Assembly: GCF_000178155.2 (NCBI RefSeq)
Contig: NZ_ADKM02000086.1
Location: 1 to 64,000, forward strand
Source: Hominimerdicola alba 8
GTDB taxonomy: Bacteria > Bacillota > Clostridia > Oscillospirales > Ruminococcaceae
Direction of reading: 5' to 3'
DNA: 64,000 nucleotides
In this document: positions 49,936 through 58,364 of the stretch, in pieces
Layout: each line of letters begins with the position of its first letter
Numbering within the stretch: the first letter of the stretch is position 1
The notes under the pieces: model-generated
Told to the model about the DNA's origin: nothing
What the model saw: the letters and a program-made list of their open reading frames with translations, nothing else
The model's database searches: none
Program-made: the position numbers and the translations under genes

Positions 49936-50556
49936 TCAGAACGGTACTCCGTCATCTGAGATAACATCTTCAAATTCCGAGAGATCGCCGATATTCAGCG
50001 CATCGTTAGCGGGTGCCTGATTATTGCCGCCGAAATTGTTCTGGTCACCGCCAAAGTTATTCTGATTGCCGCCATTGAAACCGCCGTTTCCGCCGAAGTT
50101 GTTACCGCCATAATTGTTATTACCGCCGTAATTTCCTCCGCCGTTGCCAAAGCCGCCGTTTCCGCCGTAACTATTGTTACCGCCGTTAAAACCGCCGTTG
50201 CCGTAATTATTTGAGTAATTACCGCCGCCCTGATTGGCTTTTTCGCCTGTAAACGAAGCATTGTCCACATAGACCTCAGTCACATAATGCTTAGTACCAT
50301 TCTTGTCCTCATAAGTCCTGCTTCTGAGAGTGCCTTCAAGTGCGATCATTCTGCCCTTGCCGAAATACCTGCCAATAAACTCAGCAGTCTGACGCCAAGC
50401 TACGCATGTGATAAAATCAGACTGATATTGTCCGTTCTGATCCTTGAAGTTACGGTCAACTGCAACATTAAAAGTCAGAGCAGATACACCGTTGGGTGTC
50501 TGTCTTACTTCGAGATCCTGTGTGATCCTTCCCATCAAAATAACTCTGTTCAGCAT
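49936..50556 (-). CDS. ssb: Single-stranded DNA-binding protein
   Basis: A 206-residue SSB. The OB fold occupies residues 1-108 (MLNRVILMGRITQDLEVRQT, then FITCVAWRQTAEFIGRYFGKG). A Gly/Asn-rich linker of about 75 residues follows, and the acidic tip ends DDGVPF, the partner-binding tail. It coats single-stranded DNA in replication and repair. The linker DNA is a repetitive GGCGGTAAC-type sequence that explains local repeats here. Confidence 0.97.
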   Translation of the reverse strand: MLNRVILMGRITQDLEVRQTPNGVSALTFNVAVDRNFKDQNGQYQSDFITCVAWRQTAEFIGRYFGKGRMIALEGTLRSRTYEDKNGTKHYVTEVYVDNASFTGEKANQGGGNYSNNYGNGGFNGGNNSYGGNGGFGNGGGNYGGNNNYGGNNFGGNGGFNGGNQNNFGGDQNNFGGNNQAPANDALNIGDLSEFEDVISDDGVPF

Positions 50557-50635
50557 GATCCTAGTTCCTTTCCATTAACAAATCATCATTCCGTTCACTG
50601 CTGATCCTCTCTGATCCTGCTCCTGTCCCCTACAA

Positions 50636-50926
50636 TTACTTTGTGGTTATCAGGAAACGAATAACGCCGTCGGTGATGCCCAGTACTCTCTCCAGCTCTG
50701 CGGGGAATTCGGTCTTGCTGTTGAAAGACCACAGTACATAGGTGCCCTCAGACTCGTAGTTGATCTCGTAAGCGAGCTTTCTCTTGCCCCATACGTTCAG
50801 CTCTACGTTCTCGGCGTTAGCCTTGATCATGTCATCGAACTTAGTAGTCAGAGCGTTAACGCCCTCCTCGTCGAGCTTCTGGCTGAAAATAACCATAGCC
50901 TCATAGTTCTCATTGATCTTTGCCAT
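50636..50926 (-). CDS. rpsF: Ribosomal protein S6
   Basis: A 96-residue S6: YEAMVIFSQKLDEEG at the start, the NVWGKRKLAYEINYESEGTYVLW core and the GVIRFLITTK end. AGGAGG lies before the ATG at 50926; an artificial upstream extension to 51073 has no ribosome site. First gene of the rpsF-ssb-rpsR operon. Confidence 0.97.
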   Translation of the reverse strand: MAKINENYEAMVIFSQKLDEEGVNALTTKFDDMIKANAENVELNVWGKRKLAYEINYESEGTYVLWSFNSKTEFPAELERVLGITDGVIRFLITTK

Positions 50927-50987
50927 TTCTTGTACACCTCCTTTTGGATTTCGCCTGCAATTACAGCAAGCAAGGATTAACTCGTAT

Positions 50988-51016
50988 ATTATAACATCTT
51001 TCGCCGTATCTGTCAA
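50988..51016 (-). promoter_or_regulatory. Perfect consensus promoter of rpsF operon
   Basis: On the minus strand TTGACA (51011-51016) and TATAAT (50988-50993) have a 17-bp spacer. The 60-nt leader could hold an S6:S18-type hairpin, but I cannot confirm its characteristic bulge. Confidence 0.88.
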
Positions 51017-51151
51017 GTCCCGCGCGAAAGAAATTATAAACTTTTTGTAAATTTCATCTTCATCTGCCTGCAAGCATGATATCCCGCTTTACAGAACTGT
51101 CTTCCCCCGCCGCAGGCAGAGAAAGACAGCCGATAAACATATAAAACAGCG

Positions 51152-52108
51152 CTACATCAGCTTACCTATCAGCACTATCGAACCAAAAGATATCATCGTA
51201 TATATAAGGTATGCCAAAAGCACGTTGCCCAGTGAGGTACCGCCCGCGAGAATTATCTCACGGTTGAGGTCATCTGCCTGCTTGTCCTCGCCCTGTGCAC
51301 GTATCTTGGTGATATCACGCCGCGCCTGCTTGTAGTAGATATAATTTGCGAAAAAGCCTGCAAGCAGTTTCAGCACCATTGTCAGGTAAAGCATTATCTG
51401 TGTCAGCAGGACGAAACTGTGCGACTTTATGTCGATGCCCAGATCGATCCTGAAATCGTAATACTCGCCGCTGGACAGCAGCACGATCATATCCGGGATA
51501 CTCAGAAGTGCCATTATTATCGCTGCTGCTATGCCCCAGCCTTTCATCTTTCGGAACATGAAATACACCGGTGTGAACAGGAACGCAAAGAAATTCATTG
51601 ATATCTTCCTGCCTGTTTTGGCAAATCTGATGAAGCTGGGCAGGAAGCCAATGGGATTTGTGCCCACATATCTTGCAAGGTCACCCAGAGTCACACCGTC
51701 GATATCGGAATCCTGATTGAGTGTGACAGCTGTGAAGCCGCTTTCGCCCAGCGGGTCATTTTCGTGGTCAGTCCTGAGAGGTTCTCGTTCCTCATTAAAC
51801 GGTCTGGGGCTGTCCATATTTATCAGAGGTGTGCCGCACTGTTCGCAATAGCGAAGTTCCGCGGGATTTTCAGCCCCGCACCTGATACAGCGTTTAACGC
51901 TTGAAGCTGCAACGGGAGTCGTTTCCTCAGCACCGTCGGGCAGCCAGCTCACATTTTTCTCATGCAGTGAGGTATTTATGCACTTTCCCTCTTTGATATA
52001 GCATTCTCTGTGGTAAGGTGTACCGCACTCGGGGCAGACGACTATATCATCACCGTCAGCAAACCTTTCGCCGCAGCATATACATTTTGAACCTGTATAC
52101 TTTGTCAT
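51152..52108 (-). CDS. RING-finger/zinc-ribbon DUF2628 membrane protein
   Basis: A 318-residue protein. Residues 8-45 form a prokaryotic RING-type zinc finger (CICCGERF, VVCPECGTPYHRECYIKEGKC). A second zinc ribbon (CIRCGAENPAELRYCEQCG) lies near residues 74-93. Four membrane helices follow in the DUF2628 region, from about residue 170 (FFAFLFTPVYFMF) on. The zinc fingers face the cytosol by inference. The family is common in Ruminococcaceae and its role is unknown. It has its own promoter. Confidence 0.85.
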   Translation of the reverse strand: MTKYTGSKCICCGERFADGDDIVVCPECGTPYHRECYIKEGKCINTSLHEKNVSWLPDGAEETTPVAASSVKRCIRCGAENPAELRYCEQCGTPLINMDSPRPFNEEREPLRTDHENDPLGESGFTAVTLNQDSDIDGVTLGDLARYVGTNPIGFLPSFIRFAKTGRKISMNFFAFLFTPVYFMFRKMKGWGIAAAIIMALLSIPDMIVLLSSGEYYDFRIDLGIDIKSHSFVLLTQIMLYLTMVLKLLAGFFANYIYYKQARRDITKIRAQGEDKQADDLNREIILAGGTSLGNVLLAYLIYTMISFGSIVLIGKLM

Positions 52109-52157
52109 CTTAACTTTCCTTTCTCAATAATGCGGGGTCTTAGCCTATATTTTATAT

Positions 52158-52186
52158 ATTATAACACAGTGCTTCAAAAAATGCAA
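52158..52186 (-). promoter_or_regulatory. Promoter of the RING/DUF2628 gene
   Basis: On the minus strand TTGCAT (52181-52186) and TATAAT (52158-52163) have a 17-bp spacer. Confidence 0.78.
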
Positions 52187-52463
52187 GAGGGGCAATTGTT
52201 AATTCACGGAAATCTGTGTTTCGGGACAATAATGAAGGCAAAACAGTCGGGATACACGGTAAAAAGCCTGTTTCCAACGTTTGTGTCCTGAAAAGCAGAA
52301 AAAACACATCATCTTTTTGCGAATATTTTACATTAGCTTTTAAGATCCGAAATGTGCGAGATTGCCTGTTCTTGTACCAAAAACTGTCCTTGATAATGCT
52401 AATTCTAACTAAATACTCTAAAAATAGCCCTCTTTTGAGGTTTTAATTCGTGCGTTTTGTGTG
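52187..52463. other. Gene-free divergent spacer
   Basis: About 275 bp with no convincing gene, repeat or RNA. Only a small CCTC-TTTT-GAGG hairpin is visible near 52430. Confidence 0.45.
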
Positions 52464-52492
52464 TTGTAATTTTCTGAGAATTGGGCTATAAT
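52464..52492 (+). promoter_or_regulatory. Promoter of the LCP gene
   Basis: TTGTAA (52464-52469) and TATAAT (52487-52492) have a 17-bp spacer. The leader is about 155 nt. Confidence 0.78.
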
Positions 52493-52653
52493 ATTATTTG
52501 TGTTTATCGGCTGGTCTATTTGTATTTACTTTATTTCGGGCTATTTTTCGCCCGACATACACAGCCGTATCACATTCGGGTTTTATAATAAGGATAACTG
52601 ATCATAATTTCGGGCAGTTGATGCCCTCTCCGATAAAAAAGGGGATACGTTTG

Positions 52654-54150
52654 ATGAATGATAATAAAGAGCAGACCATTGCGTCTGCTGAACTGAGGGA
52701 AATGATCTCACACGCTATAATCACCACGCAGAACGGTGAAGCGGACGAGGAACTGAAACAGAGCATTTCCCGCGCTATGGGCAGATCAGCCGAAACTGCC
52801 GAAGAGCAGGACGGCGATGAAGATGTGCCCCATAAAAAAAGCCGCAAAAGATCGGCAAAAAAGCACGACGGTACAGAAAAACGTTCTGCAAACCTGAAAG
52901 GCGGCTGGAGCGTCCGCAAAAAGACGGGCGTAACGCTGGGATTTATTTTTCTGGCACTGGTGCTGGTAATGGGTATCGCAGTTGTGCTGTTCTTCTATTA
53001 CACAGGTCTGCTGAAAGAACGTGACAACCACATCAGGACAGACCCGCCTCCCGTTGACAGCCGCGATCTGGTCGATGGCGAGGACACTCTCGATGAAGAA
53101 GCGCAGGAGAAGGAACTGCGCGCGCTTCTCGAACAGAAGTCAAGAAAGATATCTGACGAGAATGTAATGAATGTGCTGCTGATAGGTGAAGATATCCGTG
53201 ACACAGCCTCTCAGGACAGAGGCAACACCGATGTTATGATGCTTATCTCCCTCAACAAGGAGAACAAGACTGTCACACTGACCTCACTGATGCGCGATAT
53301 CTGGGTGTATATGGAGAAATTCGATATCAACGAGAAGCTGAATCAGGCTTACTGGTACGGCGGAGCCGAATATCTGGCTGAGGTCGTAGAGGATTATTTC
53401 AGTATCTCCATCGACAGGACGGTAAAGGTGAATTTCAAGCAGTTCATCGACATCGTTGAAACTGTCGGCGGACTTGATTTTGATGTGAGTTACACCGAAG
53501 CAGTCGCAATGCGCGACCCGCTTGACGAGCAGAACTACTACCTCAAAAATCCCGATGGCACAGATTATATCGATCTGAAACAGTATGGCAAGGACGAATC
53601 TGTAAATTACTATGATTACGAAGGCAAATTCTGCACCATTATTGAATATCAGTCGGAGGACGACAACGAGATACACATGCACCTGAATGGCAATCAGGCG
53701 CTTGCTTACGCCCGTGTAAGATACGGCTGCGGAGATGATTACGGCAGAACGATGCGTCAGCGCGAGTCTATTGAAAAGATAGTGCAGAAAGCAAAGAAAC
53801 TCAGTCTGATAGAACTTGATGCTCTGGCAAAGCTGGTGCTGCCCGAAGTTGAGACCGACCTCACTGAAGGCGAGATAGCCGAGCTTCTGCTGAATGCCTT
53901 TGAGTACATGGGTTATGATATACAGCAGATGAGAGTTCCCGCTGATAATTATTACAGACCTGACATTATCAACAGCCAGAGTTGTCTTGCAATGAACACA
54001 TGGCAGTTCCAGGCGAATGCTGCATTCCTGAGATACATAATTTACGGTGAATGCGCTAATGTCGATGAAGCGATAACACAATATCAGCAAGAGATAGATG
54101 ACGGCACGTTCTATGAAAATAACGATTTTCAGCCGCCTGTTAACTGGTAG
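52654..54150 (+). CDS. LytR-CpsA-Psr family wall-polymer ligase
   Basis: A 498-residue LCP protein. A cytosolic N-terminal part of about 90 residues is Lys/Arg-rich, then one membrane helix (about 97-119, TLGFIFLALVLVMGIAVVLFF without the last residues). The LCP domain begins at NVLLIGEDIRDT, with RGNTDVMMLISLN, SLMRDIWVYM, and ALAYARVRYGCGDDYGRTMRQ with the conserved Arg residues. It attaches anionic polymers to peptidoglycan from lipid-linked precursors. ATG at 52654 follows AGGGG; the upstream in-frame extension to 52498 is untranslated leader. Confidence 0.93.
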   Translation: MNDNKEQTIASAELREMISHAIITTQNGEADEELKQSISRAMGRSAETAEEQDGDEDVPHKKSRKRSAKKHDGTEKRSANLKGGWSVRKKTGVTLGFIFLALVLVMGIAVVLFFYYTGLLKERDNHIRTDPPPVDSRDLVDGEDTLDEEAQEKELRALLEQKSRKISDENVMNVLLIGEDIRDTASQDRGNTDVMMLISLNKENKTVTLTSLMRDIWVYMEKFDINEKLNQAYWYGGAEYLAEVVEDYFSISIDRTVKVNFKQFIDIVETVGGLDFDVSYTEAVAMRDPLDEQNYYLKNPDGTDYIDLKQYGKDESVNYYDYEGKFCTIIEYQSEDDNEIHMHLNGNQALAYARVRYGCGDDYGRTMRQRESIEKIVQKAKKLSLIELDALAKLVLPEVETDLTEGEIAELLLNAFEYMGYDIQQMRVPADNYYRPDIINSQSCLAMNTWQFQANAAFLRYIIYGECANVDEAITQYQQEIDDGTFYENNDFQPPVNW

Positions 54151-54154
54151 CAAA

Positions 54155-54184
54155 AGCCGCAGGATATTTTTCCTGCGGCTTTAT
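54155..54184 (+). terminator. Terminator of the LCP gene
   Basis: The stem AAAGCCGCAGGA / TCCTGCGGCTTT is followed by ATCTG. The T-run is short. Confidence 0.8.
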
Positions 54185-54216
54185 CTGTTGTCTAAAAAAG
54201 TTTCCGAATAAATTAT

Positions 54217-54339
54217 GACTATCCCTTTAGCACACCGGCTGAAAATGCTGTAAACAAAAGGATAATTGAGCGCCCATACGCCAACCACCTTAAGTTCTGT
54301 AAAACCGCCGTTTTTGTGGTGTGTCAGCGGGATAACCAC
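54217..54339. repeat. MITE-like element, family B, copy 4
   Basis: 123 bp, nearly identical to 4677-4798, with one extra base and a few substitutions. It sits between two terminators, so it is silent by position. Confidence 0.8.
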
Positions 54340-54342
54340 GAA

Positions 54343-54387
54343 ATAAAAAGACAGATCCGCACAATGGCACGTTCTGTCTTTACATAT
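54343..54387 (-). terminator. Terminator of the Xre gene
   Basis: The minus-strand stem AAAGACAGA / TCTGTCTTT with a long loop is followed by TTATTT. Confidence 0.75.
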
Positions 54388-54424
54388 TTATGATATTTTC
54401 ATAAAGCCATATAACACAGCAAGA

Positions 54425-54646
54425 TCAGCTGTGAGAATCTTTCCTGTGCAGCCGTCTGCCTGCAAGATAATCAAGACTTACCTTATAAAAGTCTGCCAGC
54501 TTGATAAAAAGATGCATGGGCATCTCGCGCTTCCCGCACTCGTATAACTGATATTGTTGTCTGGTCACTTCCGGATAGTCTGCGACTTTCTGCTGTGACA
54601 GGTCATTGTCCTCTCGCAGGTCGCGTATTCGCTGGTAGAAATACAT
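54425..54646 (-). CDS. Xre-type helix-turn-helix regulator
   Basis: A 73-residue single-domain repressor-like protein: IRDLREDNDLSQQKVADYPEVTRQQYQLYECGKREMP spans the five-helix HTH (residues 5-60), ending VSLDYLAGRR. AAGGAGGG lies before the ATG at 54646, so the longer frame to 54691 is not used. It is monocistronic with no toxin partner nearby. Its target is unknown. Confidence 0.9.
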   Translation of the reverse strand: MYFYQRIRDLREDNDLSQQKVADYPEVTRQQYQLYECGKREMPMHLFIKLADFYKVSLDYLAGRRLHRKDSHS

Positions 54647-54699
54647 ACTATCCCTCCTTCGGTGTATGTTTAAATAGAACCGTTTCAGCAATCACCTCA

Positions 54700-55129
54700 C
54701 CATTACACATATTTTAACATATAAATATTTACAAATTCATATTTTGCACCTCTTTGTATGCTCTAAAAAAGCATTAATTTTACTTGAACATTTTGTGTAC
54801 GTTCACGAAGAAATTAAACCATTAAAAATATTGTATTCGGTTGATCTGCAAAAATCAACCGAATAATGCTTATCATCACACTGCGGCATAAGTTTGTATT
54901 TTCATCGGCTGAGATATCTGCACTGCCAAATAACAACAGATCATGAACAAGACAGAATAGTTGATAGTATTCAATCAATTAATAAATCTGCCGACTTGTG
55001 ACGATGCTGTTTATAAGGCATTCAGAATTTATATAACCGATATAAGCATGATATGCGGCGAAATATCTGCTTAAGAGCCGCAAATTTCGGCTTTACTTAT
55101 GAACGTTACGGCACTCGTCCGTAAGAATA
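54700..55129. other. Gene-free stretch with a strong inverted repeat
   Basis: About 430 bp with no convincing gene. A perfect 12-bp inverted repeat, TATTCGGTTGAT / ATCAACCGAATA, lies at 54834-54865 with an 8-nt loop and no T-run. Confidence 0.5.
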
Positions 55130-55158
55130 TTGACAAAACCACTGAAAAATGATACAAT
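55130..55158 (+). promoter_or_regulatory. Promoter of the glycosyltransferase gene
   Basis: TTGACA (55130-55135) and TACAAT (55153-55158) have a 17-bp spacer. Confidence 0.85.
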
Positions 55159-55191
55159 AACGATGTATGAAGTTTCACGGAGGTGTGTGCT

Positions 55192-56025
55192 ATGGAAAGA
55201 AAAGGCGTTAAACTGCCGCAATACAGCGTGCTGATGTCTGTCTACAGCGGCGAGAAGCCCGAATTTTTCAGGGCATGCGTTGAAAGTATGCTGGGACAGA
55301 CCTTTGTGACAGATGACTTTGTGCTGGTCTGCGACGGTCCTCTCACCCATGAACTTGATGAGATAGTCAGCGAATATGAGCGCAGATACAGCTTTTTCCG
55401 ACCGCTCAGACTTCCCAAAAATGTGGGGGTCGGTGAGTGTGCAAATGCAGGTCTGGCAGTGTGCAGGAATGAGTATATCGTCAAGATGGATTCGGACGAC
55501 ATTGCTTTGCCCGAAAGGTGCGAACTTTCGCTCTACCTGCTGGCAAAACATCCGGGAGTGGATATGCTGGGCGCTTACATCAGCGAATTTGACAGCGCTA
55601 CAGGCGAAGAGATAGCGGTGAAGAAAACTCCGCTGGGGAATGCTGCAATACGCAAATACGCGCGGCGCAGGAATCCTTTCAACAATCCGACACTGGTATA
55701 CAAAAAATCTTTTGTGGAAAATATCGGCGGGTATTCGACTGTAAGACGGTGCGAGGATTACGACTTCGTAGTTAGAATGCTGTCGGCGGGAGCTGTGGGA
55801 CGCAATATTCCGAAAGTTCTTGTGAAATACCGCATCACAGGCGGAAATTATGACAGGCGGCGCAACTGGGCTAACACCAAGTCATTTATAGCGGTGCGCT
55901 GGAAGATACATCGTTCGGGCTTTTCAAGCCTGTGGGACTTTCTTGTTACGACGGGCGCACAGCTGGTGATGTTCGCGATGCCGAGTTCGCTCACGGGAAA
56001 ATTCTACAAGAAACTGCTGAGATAA
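55192..56025 (+). CDS. Glycosyltransferase family 2
   Basis: A 277-residue GT-A enzyme. The donor fold begins YSVLMSVYSGEKPEFF, the DxD metal motif is in VKMDSDDIALPER near residue 96, and RRCEDYDFVVRML (the ED motif with catalytic Asp) is near 185. It moves a sugar from a nucleotide donor to a surface polymer or lipid. GGAGG precedes the ATG at 55192; the GTG at 55183 overlaps that site. It is monocistronic between the Xre and PASTA genes, so its polymer is unknown. Confidence 0.92.
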   Translation: MERKGVKLPQYSVLMSVYSGEKPEFFRACVESMLGQTFVTDDFVLVCDGPLTHELDEIVSEYERRYSFFRPLRLPKNVGVGECANAGLAVCRNEYIVKMDSDDIALPERCELSLYLLAKHPGVDMLGAYISEFDSATGEEIAVKKTPLGNAAIRKYARRRNPFNNPTLVYKKSFVENIGGYSTVRRCEDYDFVVRMLSAGAVGRNIPKVLVKYRITGGNYDRRRNWANTKSFIAVRWKIHRSGFSSLWDFLVTTGAQLVMFAMPSSLTGKFYKKLLR

Positions 56026-56127
56026 AAAGATCAAAACGGCAAAGCAGATGAATGTAACAGATGCCGCGCCAAATCTTACAGAAATAATACAAATTGTTGC
56101 ACAACAAGTACATTTAAGTAAATCTGC

Positions 56128-56156
56128 TTGACATTGTGCCGAAAAGTTGGTAAGAT
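56128..56156 (+). promoter_or_regulatory. Promoter of the PASTA pseudokinase gene
   Basis: TTGACA (56128-56133) and TAAGAT (56151-56156) have a 17-bp spacer. An imperfect palindrome, TTGTTG-CA-CAACAA, lies at 56094-56107. Confidence 0.8.
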
Positions 56157-56246
56157 ATAAAAAGTCGCCTCGAAAAGGCGGATAATGTCATTAATTGGCA
56201 TTTACTGCGGTATCTGCCGCATAAATTTTTAGTAAGGAGGTTCGGT

Positions 56247-58157
56247 ATGGAACCGAGTGTTAAGCTGTGCATGGGCTGCATGAACGAGCTGGACGCCGAC
56301 GGACGCTGCCATCATTGCAGCTATTCGGACGATATCCCCCATTTGCAGTCTTATTTAGCACCGAAAACTGTGCTGGACAATAGATATGTCGTGGGCAAGA
56401 TGCTCTCGTATAACGGCGAGGGTGCTTCCTACATCTGCTATGATATGGTGGGCAAATGCAAATGCGTCTGCCGAGAATATATGCCCGATACCCTCTGTGA
56501 ACGTGATGCTGACGGACTGAGCATCAAAGTAAACAAGGACTGCCTTGCAAAGTACAAGACTTTTATGTCGGAATTTGCCGACATGAACAAGCTGCTGTCA
56601 AAAATGCGCAACCTTGACCATCTTGTGACCGCGAAGGATATGTTCGCAGAAAACAACACCACATATGTGATACTTGAATACATCGAAGGCGTTTCGCTGA
56701 AGAAATTCTTGCAGTCGAATACGGGCTTCCTCACATGGGAACAGGTGAAGAAGCTGTTCGTGCCGCTGTTCACCACACTCAATATAATACACAATTCGGG
56801 TATAATACACAGAGGTATATCACCTGAGAACATAATCGTCACCACAGACGGAGAACTGAAGCTGACAGGCTTCTGCATAAGTTCGATACGCACATCCAAT
56901 ACAGGAATGATGCCCGAATTCTATTCGGGTTATACTGCTCCCGAACAGTATTCTTCGCTGCAGTGGCAGGGCACATGGACTGATGTGTACGCTGTGGCTG
57001 CGGTCATCTACCGCATACTGACAGGCTGCATGCCGCTCGATGCCAACACAAGGATACACAATGATACACTTGTGGAAGCAAACCGCATCAATCCCCGCAT
57101 ACCGCGGCATATCTCCGATGCGCTGACCAAAGCGCTGGCAGTTCGCGGCGAGGAGAGGACACAGACGGTCACCGAACTTGTATCGGGTCTGTTTGAACAG
57201 CCATCACGCATGGAACATTCAAAAGGTTCGACCCAGACAATACCGATACAGCATGTTCCGAGAGAGGAAAGACAGCGCCGCTACGAGGCTGAAAACAAAA
57301 TCGAGCAGAGATACGGGCAGAAGAAGAAAGGAAGCCGTGTGGCTACTATCGTGGGCTTCTGCGTGCTGGCTGTACTGCTGGCTATAGGTATCTACCTTAT
57401 GACCCAGCTGTTCGCACCGCCCGAAGAAAACGGCAGCACCGTTTCAAAGAGTTCTTCCTCCGAATATGTATACGTTGATAGCGAAGAAGAAGATGACTAC
57501 GAATACGGCACCACCACTACTCAGGCTACCAAACCGGTTGATGATACGGAATTCGGTATGGGTTCGATAATGCCGAATGTCGTAGGCATGCTGTACTCGG
57601 AAGTAGAGAAGAAGATGGGCGGCGAGTTCACGCTCAAACCAAAGTATTATTACTCAGAAGTGGACGAGCGCGGCTATGTCAAGAGCCAGAGCATACCTGA
57701 GGGCGTTGACTACGACCCCGCCCGCAAGAACGAACTGGTGGTGGATGTATGTGCAGGTCCCCCAAGCATACCTGTACCCGACTGCTCGGGCTACAGCAAA
57801 AAGGACTATCTCAGTCTGCTGGACAGCCTGAACATAAAGTACAGCATATCTAATGAAAAATCCAGCTATGTCGAGGTGGATATGGTCATCAGGACGAGTA
57901 TTCCCGCAGGCAGTTATATCAATATAGAAAAGGGCGAAGTGCTGACAGTTGTTGTCTGCAACGGCAAGATATCTGTGACCCAGTCGGCAACAGTCACCCA
58001 AAGTGCTATGCAGAGTGCGACTCAGAGCGTCACCGAAACGCAGGCATGGTCTGATACACAGACCGAGTGGAGCGATACTCAGCCTGTGATAACAGACACT
58101 GAACCTGTAGTCACCGAACAGCCCCAGACTGACGAAGGATTTTACAATAACTGGTAG
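56247..58157 (+). CDS. PASTA-domain protein kinase homologue lacking catalytic residues
   Basis: A 636-residue membrane protein. A zinc ribbon (CMGCMNELDADGRCHHC) is followed by a kinase-like domain (about 40-310), a cytosolic linker, one membrane helix (about 366-387), two PASTA repeats (IMPNVVGMLYSEVEKK and onward; IPVPDCSGYSKKDYL and onward) and a Ser/Thr/Gln-rich tail. The key kinase residues are absent: VCREYM in place of VAIKEY (Lys to Arg), HRGISPEN in place of HRDISPEN, and LTGFC in place of I/V-DFG. Kinase Asp residues of both loops are gone, so phosphotransfer is unlikely. PASTA repeats usually bind muropeptides, which suggests a wall sensor or scaffold. Confidence 0.92.
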   Translation: MEPSVKLCMGCMNELDADGRCHHCSYSDDIPHLQSYLAPKTVLDNRYVVGKMLSYNGEGASYICYDMVGKCKCVCREYMPDTLCERDADGLSIKVNKDCLAKYKTFMSEFADMNKLLSKMRNLDHLVTAKDMFAENNTTYVILEYIEGVSLKKFLQSNTGFLTWEQVKKLFVPLFTTLNIIHNSGIIHRGISPENIIVTTDGELKLTGFCISSIRTSNTGMMPEFYSGYTAPEQYSSLQWQGTWTDVYAVAAVIYRILTGCMPLDANTRIHNDTLVEANRINPRIPRHISDALTKALAVRGEERTQTVTELVSGLFEQPSRMEHSKGSTQTIPIQHVPREERQRRYEAENKIEQRYGQKKKGSRVATIVGFCVLAVLLAIGIYLMTQLFAPPEENGSTVSKSSSSEYVYVDSEEEDDYEYGTTTTQATKPVDDTEFGMGSIMPNVVGMLYSEVEKKMGGEFTLKPKYYYSEVDERGYVKSQSIPEGVDYDPARKNELVVDVCAGPPSIPVPDCSGYSKKDYLSLLDSLNIKYSISNEKSSYVEVDMVIRTSIPAGSYINIEKGEVLTVVVCNGKISVTQSATVTQSAMQSATQSVTETQAWSDTQTEWSDTQPVITDTEPVVTEQPQTDEGFYNNW

Positions 58158-58182
58158 TTTTTAGCTGTTCCAAAAAGAAATA

Positions 58183-58252
58183 TTAAACGTTTTCGGAAAA
58201 ATGTAAAAAAACATGAACTTCATCTAAAACGTTTTTGAAAAAATGTGAAAAC
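58183..58252 (+). repeat. Tandem AACGTTTT-type direct repeats upstream of pfkA
   Basis: Two similar words of about 26 bp begin TAAACGTTTTCGGAAAAATG (58183) and AAAACGTTTTTGAAAAAATG (58226). AAACGTTTTCGGA recurs at 60169. They partly resemble catabolite-repression (cre) sites, but not perfectly. Confidence 0.5.
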
Positions 58253-58258
58253 CTACGC

Positions 58259-58294
58259 AAAGCCCTTGACAAGTCGAGGGCTTTGTGCTATTCT
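58259..58294 (+). promoter_or_regulatory. pfkA promoter embedded in a hairpin
   Basis: TTGACA (58266-58271) and TATTCT (58289-58294) have a 17-bp spacer. AAAGCCCT-GAC / GTC-AGGGCTTT (58259-58284) forms an inverted repeat covering the -35 and spacer. The repeat may also end the upstream transcript. Confidence 0.7.
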
Positions 58295-58364
58295 ATGTTA
58301 TGGAAAATAAGTGAAAAAGGGCATGAAATAGTGGAATTTCTGCCAAAATTTGGAGGTACATATT

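Noticed and set aside
50000-50240. Repetitive GGCGGTAAC-like DNA as a possible repeat array or CRISPR
   Set aside because: It encodes the Gly/Asn linker of SSB in frame. No spacer-repeat pattern exists anywhere in the window.
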